Positions 20,596-29,198 of a stretch of DNA of 64,000 nucleotides are shown piece by piece. Source of the stretch: Gammaproteobacteria bacterium (GTDB lineage Bacteria; Pseudomonadota; Gammaproteobacteria; Pseudomonadales; Porticoccaceae); the NCBI GenBank assembly GCA_016191205.1, contig JACPPB010000032.1, positions 1 to 64,000 on the forward strand, given 5' to 3'. Each line of letters starts with the position of its first letter. Positions within the stretch are counted from its first letter, which is position 1. The notes below the pieces were generated by a model. The model ran no database searches. It was not told the DNA's origin and was given only the letters and a program-made list of their open reading frames with translations. The translations under genes were made by a program, and so were the position numbers.

Positions 20596-23382
20596 TCAGA
20601 GGTAAAGACGCTCGAACTCGGCAGCCGGCAGCGGCCGCGAATAGAGATAGCCCTGGTGCAGGCTGCAACCCAGTGCCCGCAACACCCTGGCTTGATCCTC
20701 GGTTTCCACGCCTTCGGCCACCGTGCGAAGTTGCAGATTCTTCGCGATGGCGATGATGCTCTCCACGATGGCGGCGTCGTTGGTGTCGTCCAGGATGTCG
20801 CGTACATAGCTCTTGTCGATCTTGATTTCGTCGAGAGGCAGGTGCTTGAGGTAATAGAGCGATGAATAGCCGGTGCCGAAATCGTCGACCGAAATGATCA
20901 CGCCCATGCGTTTTAGCTCGCTCAACCGGGCGATGACGCTGTCGATATTCTCAATCAGAGCGCTTTCGGTAATCTCCAGGGTCAGCAGACCGGGCTCGAT
21001 GTTGAAACGCGTCAGCGCCTCGGATACGCACGAGACGAAACCCGGGTGGCGAAATTGCAGCGGACTGACGTTGACCGCGATACCCAGGGGCTGCGCGCGA
21101 TCGCCGCGGGTCCAGGTCGCGAGTCGGTCGCAGGCGCTGTACACCACCCATTTGCCGATGGCGTAGATCAGACCGCATTCCTCGGCGATGGGAATGAAAT
21201 CCATGGGTGGCACCAGCCCGTGCCCGGGGCGGTTCCAGCGCAGCAGGGCCTCGGCGCCGACGACTTGCCGGGAGGCATCGACCTTGGGCTGGTAGTGGAT
21301 CTCCAGCTCGTCGCGTTCGACCGCCAGGCGCAGGTCCTGCTCAATGCTCAGTCGCGTATCCGCGCTCGACTGCAAGTCGGACGCATAGAAGGCGATGGTA
21401 TCGCGTCCCTGCTTCTTGGCCTGATACATGGCGACATCGGCGTGGTGCAGCAGATCCTCGGCGCGCTCGCCGTCGCGCGGGAATACGGCAATGCCGATAC
21501 TCACCGTGATGTGGTGCCCGTGCCCGGCAATCAGGTACTCGCCCGACAGGCGCGCGCGCAGTTTCTCCGCCACTGTGCGTGCCTGATTCTCTACCGCCGT
21601 CGCCTCGTTGCCCAGTGTGACGACCAGTGCCACGAATTCGTCGCCGCCCAGGCGCGCCACCGTGTCCTCCTCACGCACGCTCGCGACGCAGCGTTCGGCA
21701 ATCTGACGCAGCAACAGATCGCCGGCGCCATGGCCGAGGCTGTCGTTGAGCAGTTTGAAACGGTCGAGATCGAGGAATAACACAGCGCCGAAATAGCCGT
21801 TGCGGCTGGCCCGGATGCTGGCCTGTTGCAGGCGATCAAGAAACAACCGACGGTTGGCGAGGCCGGTCAGGGAATCGTAGTACGCGAGACGCTCGATTTC
21901 CTGGAGCGCCAGCTTGTAGTCGGTGATGTCGGCGGTGGCGCCGTGCAGGCGTTTCCTGCCGCCGGTCCGATCGATCTCACCCTGGCTGCGGAACCAGCGC
22001 AAGCCCCGATCCGGCAGCGCGACCCGGAACTCGAACCGGAATGCTCTTTCGGTTTCGATCGCCGTCCGCACCGCGGCGTCAAACGGCGCGCTGTCCTGCG
22101 GATCGAGCAGGCGCAGGGTATCCGCGTGAGTTTTGGGGAGGAATGCCGCCGGCGCACCCAGTACCATTTCGGCACCTTCCGCCCAGTGCATTTCACCGGT
22201 GTTCCAGTCCAGTTCCCAGGACGCGATGCCGTAGGCCTTGCTCGCCAGGCGAATGATTTCTTCCTTGCGCGCCAGTTCCGCGATCAACGCCTGCCGCTCC
22301 CGTTCGCCGCGCCGGCGTTCGGTGATATCGCGGGTGGTGGCGAGCACGGCAGACTTGCCTTCCCAGGAGATGCGGCTCAGGCTGGCTTCGAGGTCGATGC
22401 GCCGGCCGTCGGCATGCACCATGCTCCAGTCGACATGGCCGTCTCCCGTTTCGATCACCTCGCGCAGGATTGCCAAGGCCCTCGCGTCGGAATCGCTGCC
22501 GTCGGCTTGACGGAGCAGTGACAGCTCTGCCACGGAATGACCGACGATGGCGGCGCGGTCGCGGCCCAGCATCTGCGCAAACTGTGCGTTGCATTCCACG
22601 ATGATCAGGTCCGCGATGATGGCAACGCCGTCGTGGATGGATTCGATCAGACGCTGGTAATTGCCGCGCGTCTCTTCCAGTGCCGCGGAGGTCCGTACGA
22701 GTTGGGTGAGGTCCAGTGCGCTGATGATGTAGTAGTCGATGGCGCCGGCTTCATTGCGTATCGCGGTATCCACGACCCAGATTTGCATCAACTCGCCGTT
22801 TTTCGCGCGCCACCAGGTGCGACCGGTCCAGGTGTCGAGGTCGCTTTTGCCGGTCAGAAAATCGCCGAGGCCCGGACTGTCCTGGCCGATGAAAATATCA
22901 CCGGTCAGGTGGAAGCCAAGGAACTCCTCCCGCGTGTAGCCGCTGACATCCGAAGCGGCCTGATTGGCGCGAATGATTTTGCCGGTGCCATCGGCGATCA
23001 GTTGGGGCGCGCCGGTTTCGAAGGCGATGGCGGCCACGCGGCGTTCTTCCCGAATCCGGTAGGCCTCGGAAACATCGTGAAATACCAGCACAGCACCTTC
23101 AATGGCGCCGTTCACTCCGAGGATCGGGGCTGCGCTATCGGCGATGTGATACCGCTGGCCGTCGCGACGGGTCAGGACGGCGTGGTTGGCAAGCTGCTGA
23201 ATTTCGCCGGTCTCGATTGCGCGTCTGACCGGATTGGCCATTGCGGCTCCGGAGTGATGGTGGGTGAGCGGGAAAATATGGTCCACCGGCGTGCCGATGG
23301 CCTCTGCGCGCGGCCATCCGGTCAGGGTTTCGGCGATCGGGTTGAGGCGCTCCACCCGCGACTCGGTATCGACAATGATCAC
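20596..23382 (-). CDS. PAS-GGDEF-EAL cyclic-di-GMP enzyme, C-terminal part of a frame-broken gene
   Basis: A 928-residue frame with four PAS modules (about 1-105, 115-225, 240-355, 375-488), a GGDEF domain with intact GGDEF at 579-583 and an inhibitory RxxD site at 570-573, and an EAL domain with intact EAL at 711-713, DDFGTGYSSL and QGYLYSRPLP. Both synthesis and hydrolysis of c-di-GMP are possible. The first PAS lacks its beginning: the same frame continues upstream as REHQREQRLGHILHSIGDA without a start codon, and the GTG at 23382 lies inside PAS. The missing sensor part is the overlapping frame at 23379-24056. Confidence 0.88.
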   Translation of the reverse strand: MIIVDTESRVERLNPIAETLTGWPRAEAIGTPVDHIFPLTHHHSGAAMANPVRRAIETGEIQQLANHAVLTRRDGQRYHIADSAAPILGVNGAIEGAVLVFHDVSEAYRIREERRVAAIAFETGAPQLIADGTGKIIRANQAASDVSGYTREEFLGFHLTGDIFIGQDSPGLGDFLTGKSDLDTWTGRTWWRAKNGELMQIWVVDTAIRNEAGAIDYYIISALDLTQLVRTSAALEETRGNYQRLIESIHDGVAIIADLIIVECNAQFAQMLGRDRAAIVGHSVAELSLLRQADGSDSDARALAILREVIETGDGHVDWSMVHADGRRIDLEASLSRISWEGKSAVLATTRDITERRRGERERQALIAELARKEEIIRLASKAYGIASWELDWNTGEMHWAEGAEMVLGAPAAFLPKTHADTLRLLDPQDSAPFDAAVRTAIETERAFRFEFRVALPDRGLRWFRSQGEIDRTGGRKRLHGATADITDYKLALQEIERLAYYDSLTGLANRRLFLDRLQQASIRASRNGYFGAVLFLDLDRFKLLNDSLGHGAGDLLLRQIAERCVASVREEDTVARLGGDEFVALVVTLGNEATAVENQARTVAEKLRARLSGEYLIAGHGHHITVSIGIAVFPRDGERAEDLLHHADVAMYQAKKQGRDTIAFYASDLQSSADTRLSIEQDLRLAVERDELEIHYQPKVDASRQVVGAEALLRWNRPGHGLVPPMDFIPIAEECGLIYAIGKWVVYSACDRLATWTRGDRAQPLGIAVNVSPLQFRHPGFVSCVSEALTRFNIEPGLLTLEITESALIENIDSVIARLSELKRMGVIISVDDFGTGYSSLYYLKHLPLDEIKIDKSYVRDILDDTNDAAIVESIIAIAKNLQLRTVAEGVETEDQARVLRALGCSLHQGYLYSRPLPAAEFERLYL

Positions 23383-24056
23383 CGCATCGCCGATCGAATG
23401 AAGAATATGGCCGAGGCGCTGCTCGCGCTGATGCTCACGAACCGGCGAATGAACATCAGTAGGCCCAGCAAACTGACCAGAGAAAACAGCGCGAAATAGA
23501 CGGTTTGGATGTACAGGGAGCGCAGGATGCGTTCTCTGGCATAGGAGGTATCGACATCGAGATACAGCAGGCCCGTGGGCGGAGCAGGCGAGCCATCCGT
23601 TGGCGCTCCGACAGCCAGCGGGAAATAGCCGCGAATATGGGCGTCGGATTCCAGGGCCATGGTTCCGGAGTGGGGTGACCAGCGCGCGGGGTCGAGCCGG
23701 GCCGCGTCAATATTCTGGAATGCCGCGGTCGCCGGGCGGCCCCGCAACTCGGGGCGGTTGGCCTGTAGGATCTGGCCGGAGCTGTTGATCACCGCCAAGT
23801 GATGTAGCCCAGGAGCCTCATTGAGCAGGCCGACCACGTCATCATAGGCGCGCGCCTGCTCCCGCTCGGCATCAAGAATTCGCTGCACATGCGCCACATT
23901 GTTCCGCCATTCCGCCAGAGACGTCTCTTGGCTGTGGCGCGCCCGCGCCGAATAATCGAGCCCCATCCAGGCTGCGGTGGCTACCACCAGCACGATAAAG
24001 CCAAGCAGCGGCAGCCAATAGCGGATGTCCAGCTCTCTGGCGACTGATTTCGACAT
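23379..24056 (-). CDS. Membrane-anchored periplasmic sensor, N-terminal part of the same frame-broken gene
   Basis: A 225-residue frame starting at the ATG at 24056 behind a GGAGAGGGAG ribosome site. Transmembrane segments lie at about residues 14-34 and 183-205 and flank a periplasmic domain of about 150 residues, the usual front end of GGDEF-EAL receptors. After the second membrane segment (LGLLMFIRRFV) the frame degenerates and stops at once, while the PAS linker continues one frame over in the next feature. I read both as one original protein of about 1,170 residues, split by a one-base indel around 23430-23450 or by a sequencing error. Confidence 0.8.
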   Translation of the reverse strand: MSKSVARELDIRYWLPLLGFIVLVVATAAWMGLDYSARARHSQETSLAEWRNNVAHVQRILDAEREQARAYDDVVGLLNEAPGLHHLAVINSSGQILQANRPELRGRPATAAFQNIDAARLDPARWSPHSGTMALESDAHIRGYFPLAVGAPTDGSPAPPTGLLYLDVDTSYARERILRSLYIQTVYFALFSLVSLLGLLMFIRRFVSISASSASAIFFIRSAMR

Positions 24057-24497
24057 CTCCCTCTCCTGATGCAAGCCCGTGGAAAATGCCTGGACGATGT
24101 CGGCGCCCCGCAGGTTTTGGCACTGATCGCTTTGGGTTGATCCGCATTATCGTTACCGGGCTGCCCCTGTAGCGGCCGTTTTCGGCCGGGGTGAAGGGCG
24201 CCCGATGCCTGCTCGGGACATCGGTGCGACAGGGTGCCCAGCTATGGGATTCTATAAGGAAATCCGATGGTGCACCTACATTCGCTGCTCTTGGCCGCGA
24301 TGCCATTGCTATCCCAGGGGCGAGCAGCGCCGAAACCCGCCAGTCTCCGACGCGAGCCGGGGCCGGATGCCCGTGACGGGGGTTTGCGTATAATCGCGGA
24401 TCAAGCCCGGATACTGTTCCGATCCCTATGTCAGCGAGTGCGCCAGCCGCGGGCTCTGTTCCCACCGGTGTCGAATTCCGAGCCCTCGGTTAGTTGC
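24057..24497. other. Intergenic region between the sensor gene and the MoxR gene
   Basis: 440 bases between divergent genes. The only clear element is a TATAAT-like promoter at 24389. Short open frames here have no ribosome site and no recognisable protein. Confidence 0.4.
24366..24394 (+). promoter_or_regulatory. Candidate promoter of the MoxR/VWA pair
   Basis: A perfect TATAAT lies at 24389-24394 in GCGTATAATCG. The -35 region is poor. The transcript would have a leader of roughly 95 bases before the ATG at 24498. Confidence 0.4.
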
Positions 24498-25448
24498 ATG
24501 AAAGACCTGTACCAGCAAACGTTCAGTTCGGTGGCGGAAGTGCAGCGCCACTTTGAGCGCCACCATTACATTTGCGATGAGCGCATCGCGACCTGCGTGT
24601 TCATCGCCCACAACCTTCAGAAGCCGGTACTGGTGGAGGGGCCCGCCGGGGTCGGCAAGACCGAGCTGGCCAAGACCACCGCGCAGCTGCTCGACGTGCC
24701 CCTGGTGCGCTTGCAGTGCTACGAGGGGCTGGATGAAGCCAAGGCGCTGTACGAATGGAAATACGCCAAACAGTTACTGTATACGCAGTTGTTGAAAGAC
24801 AAACTTGGCGAGTTGCTGGAGGGAACCCAGGGCCTGCGCGAGTCGATGGCAAAAATTCACGCCCACGAAGATCTGTTTTACTCGGAAGATTTTCTGGAGC
24901 CGCGGCCCCTGTATCGCGCGTTGCACGAGCCGCGCGGCTGCGTGCTGCTGATCGACGAGATCGACAAGTCGGATCAGGAATTCGAAGCCTTTCTGCTCGA
25001 AGTCCTGTCGGATTTTCAGGTGTCGATCCCCGAGCTCGGCACCATCGTCGCGCGCGTCAAGCCGCTGGTATTTCTCACCAGCAACAACAGCCGCGAACTG
25101 GGCGATGCTCTCAAGCGCCGCTGTCTCCATTTGCACATACCTTATCCGGATGCGGCGCTGGAAAGTCGTATTCTCAGCCATCGGGTGCCGGAGCTTTCGG
25201 ATCGCCTGCGCACCGAAGTCGTGACCTTCGTGCAGCAGTTGCGCGAACTCGATCTGAAAAAGGTGCCGTCGATTTCCGAAACCATCGACTGGGCGCGCAC
25301 ACTGCTGCTATTGCACGCGGCCGATCTCGACCCGGGACTGGTGAAAATGACGCTGAATATCCTGCTGAAATTCGAAACCGACATCGCAGCCGCCGGCGAG
25401 CATGTGCGCAGCTTTGTCGACAAGGCGCGGCAGCGCGCGGGAGGCTAG
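24498..25448 (+). CDS. MoxR-type AAA+ ATPase
   Basis: A 316-residue AAA+ chaperone-like ATPase. Walker A is GPAGVGKT at 48-55, Walker B is VLLIDEIDKSD, and sensor 1 is FLTSNNSRELGDALKRR. MoxR proteins help insert metal cofactors or mature enzyme complexes, normally together with a VWA protein. That partner begins six bases downstream. This pair resembles CoxD/CoxE-type maturation pairs, but no carbon monoxide dehydrogenase gene is in the window. The start at 24498 is the ATG giving the usual MoxR N-terminus. Confidence 0.9.
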   Translation: MKDLYQQTFSSVAEVQRHFERHHYICDERIATCVFIAHNLQKPVLVEGPAGVGKTELAKTTAQLLDVPLVRLQCYEGLDEAKALYEWKYAKQLLYTQLLKDKLGELLEGTQGLRESMAKIHAHEDLFYSEDFLEPRPLYRALHEPRGCVLLIDEIDKSDQEFEAFLLEVLSDFQVSIPELGTIVARVKPLVFLTSNNSRELGDALKRRCLHLHIPYPDAALESRILSHRVPELSDRLRTEVVTFVQQLRELDLKKVPSISETIDWARTLLLLHAADLDPGLVKMTLNILLKFETDIAAAGEHVRSFVDKARQRAGG

Positions 25449-25454
25449 CCCTTC

Positions 25455-26858
25455 ATGCAGCAGACGCTGGAGAATTTTTACAAGGCGGTGCGCGCGGCAG
25501 GGGTCGCGGTCGCGCCGGCCAACAGTATCGAAGCGAGCCGCGCGGTGGCCCTGGTGGGTTACCGGGAGCGCGGGATTCTCAAGCACGCACTCAGCATGAA
25601 TCTGGCGAAATCCCACGCCGATCAGTTGCTGGTGGAAGAATGCTTCGAGCAGTTTTTCCGCTTCGATGCGTTCAAGGACAGCGCCCGGGATTCTACCGCG
25701 CAAGGCGGTGACGATCCGACGGCGAATGCGGCGGCGAACGCCGAAGCCGGCGGCAAGGAAAAATCCACTGCGGCGCCGCGCTATGAGGGAGAACTGCCGC
25801 TAGCGAAAATGCTGATGGCGGGCGATCGCACCGCGCTGGCGGTGGCCATGCAGCAGGCGGCACGCGATGCGGGGCTCACCGACATCTGGTTTTTTACCCA
25901 AAAAAGTCTTTACACCCAGCAGATTCTGCAGCGCATGGGTCTGCGCGAGCTCCAGGACGAAATCCGCGCTCTGGGCGAAGGTTCCTGTCCCACCCGGATT
26001 GCGACGGCGGGTGCCTTGCGCACCGCCAAGGACTGGCTGTACGAGGAGGTGCGCGATTTTGTCGAACGCCAGCTCGGCATGTTCGGCAAAACCGCGGTGC
26101 AGAGTTTGCGCGAGCGGCATTTGCAAAAAACCCGGTTGTCGAACATCGACCTGCGCGATTTTCGCACCATGCACGAACTGGTACGCAAGATGGCGCGGCG
26201 GTTGAGCGCGCTTTATTCCCGAAAGCGCAAGCGGGCGAATCGCGGGCAGCTCGATTTTGCGCGGACGCTGCGAGGCAATGTCGCCCACGACGGCGTGCTG
26301 TTTGAAACCCACTGGAAAACCCGTTTCGTCGACAAACCGCGGGTGCTGGTGCTGTGCGACGTGAGCGGCTCGGTGCAGGCGTATTCGCGTTTTCTGCTGC
26401 TTTTTCTCCACAGTCTGAACGATGTCCTCAAGCGTATCGACAGTTACGTGTTCACCGGCAGCCTGGCATCGGTAAACGACATTTTCGACAGCTATCCGGT
26501 GGCCGAGGCGATCGACAAGATCATGGCAGAACACGGTTTCGGCGGCTCCGACTACGGCGGCATGTTGCTGGATCTGGAGCGGGAGTGTTTGCGCGGTATC
26601 GATCACCGCACCACGGTGCTGATTTTGGGCGATGCCCGCAACAATAACCTGGATGCGCGCAGCGATATTTTGCAGCAGGTGCATCAGCGCGCGAAGCGGG
26701 TGATCTGGTTGAATCCGGAGCCGGAGTCGTTCTGGAACACCGGCGATTCGGTGATGCGCAACTATCGCCCGTACTGTCATCTGGCGAAAACCTGCAATAC
26801 CCTCGACCATCTGGAGCGCCTGCTCGACGATCTGCTGCGCGCTGCGACAGCCAGCTAA
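25455..26858 (+). CDS. VWA-domain CoxE-like protein
   Basis: A 467-residue partner of the MoxR ATPase. The N-terminal part is helical, residues about 75-110 form an Ala/Asp/Gly-rich disordered linker, and the C-terminal part is a von Willebrand A domain with an intact metal site DVSGS at 302-306. FEQFFRFDAFKD and the RGNVAHDG segment are typical of the CoxE family. The pair probably matures a metalloenzyme or membrane complex. The client is unknown. Confidence 0.87.
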   Translation: MQQTLENFYKAVRAAGVAVAPANSIEASRAVALVGYRERGILKHALSMNLAKSHADQLLVEECFEQFFRFDAFKDSARDSTAQGGDDPTANAAANAEAGGKEKSTAAPRYEGELPLAKMLMAGDRTALAVAMQQAARDAGLTDIWFFTQKSLYTQQILQRMGLRELQDEIRALGEGSCPTRIATAGALRTAKDWLYEEVRDFVERQLGMFGKTAVQSLRERHLQKTRLSNIDLRDFRTMHELVRKMARRLSALYSRKRKRANRGQLDFARTLRGNVAHDGVLFETHWKTRFVDKPRVLVLCDVSGSVQAYSRFLLLFLHSLNDVLKRIDSYVFTGSLASVNDIFDSYPVAEAIDKIMAEHGFGGSDYGGMLLDLERECLRGIDHRTTVLILGDARNNNLDARSDILQQVHQRAKRVIWLNPEPESFWNTGDSVMRNYRPYCHLAKTCNTLDHLERLLDDLLRAATAS

Positions 26859-26867
26859 CGCGGGCCG

Positions 26868-26895
26868 AAAAAAAGCGCCGGTGGGAGGCCGGCGC
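26868..26895 (-). terminator. Rho-independent terminator of the TorF porin gene
   Basis: Read on the minus strand, a 7-bp GCGCCGG/CCGGCGC stem (26895-26889 with 26881-26875) and a 7-base loop are followed by seven T residues (26874-26868). It lies 28 bases after the porin stop codon. Confidence 0.85.
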
Positions 26896-26923
26896 CCAAG
26901 GGGGGAGGAGTTCTACGCCGACT

Positions 26924-27652
26924 TCAGATTTTGATCGGCAGTGAATAGGTGACGACGAACTTCAGGTCCTCGTCGATCGCGCCGCAGGCAGCGTCGTTCT
27001 TGTGGCAATCCTGGTTGATCACCTTGCTCGCCGTGAACGCGAGGTTTTCGTTGTAGGCGTAGCTCAGGTTGAGGTAAGTCATGTCCTTGTTGCTGCCACC
27101 GGTCGGGTTGAATTCGTGCCGACCGAGCAGGGCGCTGAACTTGTCGTAGCTGCCGCTCAGGGTGAAATACTTGTAGCCCGTGTTGCCGGCGATATTGTCA
27201 TAGTAGGAAAACTTGATCGTCTTCCAGCCGACGGTGGTGACGATTTCGCTCAGGTCACCCACGGTGTTGTGAGAAAGACCGAAGCCGCGATTTTTGGTGT
27301 CATTGTCGGAGTAGTTGTAGTTCCACAGGCTGATGTCGAAGGAAAAGTCATCGACGCTGGTTCCCCAGCCCGTGTACAGATCGTATTCCTGACCGAGCGT
27401 ATTGTCGCCGCTGCTCATCCAGACACCGAGATAGGCGCCATCCAGGTGGTAGCTGAGATCGCCCGACACCGCCGCGCTGCCGTGGCCCAGGTCGATGCCA
27501 CGCCACAGGTACATGTTGGCGACCGACGCGGAGGCGACGACGCCGTCAACGGCCTGCGCCGCCGGTGCCGCCAGCAAGGCGCCACTGACTGCCGCGCTCA
27601 AGACGCCAGCGCGAAGGTATTTGGCTTTGGTTGCAAATTTGGTTGCAAACAT
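26924..27652 (-). CDS. TorF-family putative outer-membrane porin
   Basis: A 242-residue protein with a clear signal peptide (basic start, hydrophobic core, cleavage after AQA near residue 34). The mature part is rich in aromatic and alternating residues (NMYLWRGIDLG, SYHLDGAYLGVWMSS, WGTSVDDFSFDISLWNYNY) expected of a beta-barrel, and the YLWRGI opening is characteristic of the TorF/Gcw_chp family. One Cys pair sits near the C-terminus. The start at 27652 has an AGGAAG site. The solute is unknown. Confidence 0.82.
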   Translation of the reverse strand: MFATKFATKAKYLRAGVLSAAVSGALLAAPAAQAVDGVVASASVANMYLWRGIDLGHGSAAVSGDLSYHLDGAYLGVWMSSGDNTLGQEYDLYTGWGTSVDDFSFDISLWNYNYSDNDTKNRGFGLSHNTVGDLSEIVTTVGWKTIKFSYYDNIAGNTGYKYFTLSGSYDKFSALLGRHEFNPTGGSNKDMTYLNLSYAYNENLAFTASKVINQDCHKNDAACGAIDEDLKFVVTYSLPIKI

Positions 27653-27953
27653 GGTCTTCCTCTCGTTGGGTTTTCTTTGAATCAAGGTCGGAAATTGATG
27701 CTTCCGCCCGTGTGCTTGCGCACCAAGTACTCAGCAGGATTTGTGCCAGTTGGTGGTTCTGCCGGGAAATTCCCTGGGTGCGGGGTCGCTGGGGGATTTC
27801 CAGGCCGGTCGCAACGCGCCCAAGCGCCCTGTTCGGGCTGACGTCGATGGTCGATGGGGGGTGGGAAGAATAACGAGTGAACGGGGTGGCAGGCGCTCCG
27901 GGTAACGCCCGAGCGCACCAAGGAGGCTCTGAATGATTCGATTCCATTCAGGA

Positions 27954-28016
27954 TTCGACAAGCTCACCACGAACAGAATCAACAGGTTACCGTTCGTCCT
28001 GAGCCAGTCGGCGGAA
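27954..28016. repeat. REP-like imperfect palindrome
   Basis: CGACAAGCTCACCACGAAC and, inverted about 20 bases later, CGACTGGCTCAGGACGAAC match at 14 of 19 positions. The GCTCAGGACGAAC core resembles intergenic repeats common in gammaproteobacterial genomes. Only one copy was noticed in this window. Confidence 0.45.
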
Positions 28017-28117
28017 TTGAGCGGAGGTTCCCCAATGGCGCGGTACAACCCGGCCAGCGCGGAGGCCCGGGGGGCTTGCTGTCACAAAAAAGTAATATAG
28101 TGGGGCGCTTGCGGGCC

Positions 28118-28140
28118 AAACGCCCCACTATGGGGCGTTT
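28118..28140 (-). terminator. Hairpin terminator candidate after the collagen-like gene
   Basis: AAACGCCCCA (28118-28127) and TGGGGCGTTT (28131-28140) form a perfect 10-bp stem with a 3-base loop directly after the stop codon. Only three T residues end the stem on the minus strand, so it is a weak-tail terminator or transcript stabiliser. Confidence 0.6.
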
Positions 28141-29121
28141 TCAGGGCGAGTGCTTCTCCAGCGCTTCGAGGCGTCGCAGCGCCTCATCAAGCTTGCGTTC
28201 CAGCTCTTCGGTTCTGTCGGCAGGCGCACGTGATGCAGCCGGCGGCGGGTTGGCAAGCCGTCCGGTTTCGATCAATTGGTTCAGACGCCGGTTGAGATCC
28301 TGCTCGATCACGACCTGGCCCTTGGCGCCCGCGCGACCGACTTTACCTGGCTGACCGTCGCGACCGGCGGCGCCGCCGTCAACCCACTTCTGACTGCCGG
28401 ACAGGGTGCGTGCCTGCACGTATTTGCCTTCGCTGCCGGATCCACCGCGACCGGCGGGACCGGAAGTGCCGCCGGCGCCCCCTTCGCTGACCACCGTGAT
28501 CGGGATGTCGGCGGGGGTGCTTTGGTCGGACAGGTAGCTGTAACGAATACGGGTGCTGCAGCCGTTGCCCCCATCGCCACCTTCACCCGCGTCGCCGCCG
28601 GCGCCGCCGTCGCCGCCCGAACATTGCTGTGCGATGCCGCCATCCTGGCCGCGTCCGCCCGCGCCGCCCTGACCGCCCGCGCCGCCGGAGACATCGACGG
28701 CCAGTGAGCCGAGTTTTTCGATACCGAGATTCAGGTCGAGGGCCGCGCCGCCGGCTCCCGGATTACCCGGGTTGCCGGCACCACCGGGACGGCCGGCATG
28801 GCAGGCATCGGCGCGTCCGGCGATGGCCTCGCCAGCCTGACCGTTGGCTCCCGGCGCACCGCGGCCGAGGATGTGCACACCCTGGCCGATGGTGGCGCGA
28901 TCCACCTGCAAGCGCCATTGCTCGGCGCCGGGCGGTAACACCAGTGTTGCGCCGTCGCCCAGCACCCAGGCGTCAAAGTGGGCGTGAGCCTGAGCTGGGC
29001 TGAGCTGATGCGTGGCCCCGGCATCGACCCGCAAGGTTTCCCCGGCGGTTGCCGCCAGCGGGAGCAGCGCGCCCGAGCAGCCCAGCAAAGACATCACAAT
29101 ACCTGCGCGAAAACTGTTCAT
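28141..29121 (-). CDS. Secreted glycine-rich collagen-like protein
   Basis: Not recognised as a named family. The 326-residue product has a signal peptide (residues 1 to about 25, ending LAATAGE), a beta-rich segment (about 26-75), then long Gly-rich blocks such as GRPGGAGNPGNPGAGG, GGAGGQGGAGGRGQDGG and GGDGGAGGDAGEGG, interrupted by a unique segment (STRIRYSYLSDQS), and ends with a charged coiled-coil stretch (TEELERKLDEALRRLEALEK). It contains a few Cys residues. The start at 29121 places the signal peptide correctly. It lies 77 bases downstream of urtE in the same direction and could share read-through. An extracellular or cell-surface role is inference. Confidence 0.65.
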   Translation of the reverse strand: MNSFRAGIVMSLLGCSGALLPLAATAGETLRVDAGATHQLSPAQAHAHFDAWVLGDGATLVLPPGAEQWRLQVDRATIGQGVHILGRGAPGANGQAGEAIAGRADACHAGRPGGAGNPGNPGAGGAALDLNLGIEKLGSLAVDVSGGAGGQGGAGGRGQDGGIAQQCSGGDGGAGGDAGEGGDGGNGCSTRIRYSYLSDQSTPADIPITVVSEGGAGGTSGPAGRGGSGSEGKYVQARTLSGSQKWVDGGAAGRDGQPGKVGRAGAKGQVVIEQDLNRRLNQLIETGRLANPPPAASRAPADRTEELERKLDEALRRLEALEKHSP

Positions 29122-29198
29122 GGGGCTTTGAGCTCCTGGTGTCCAAGGGGTAGGCAAGGGTAGGCGGCCACAACCGACGGGCGGGTCAGGCCGCGAGT

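Larger units (their letters stand above)
27653..28140. other. Intergenic region with palindromic elements
   Basis: 488 bases between two minus-strand genes. It contains the imperfect palindrome at 27954-28016 and the hairpin at 28118-28140 described separately. It should also hold the porin promoter, which I could not fix. No protein-coding signal was seen. Confidence 0.4.
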
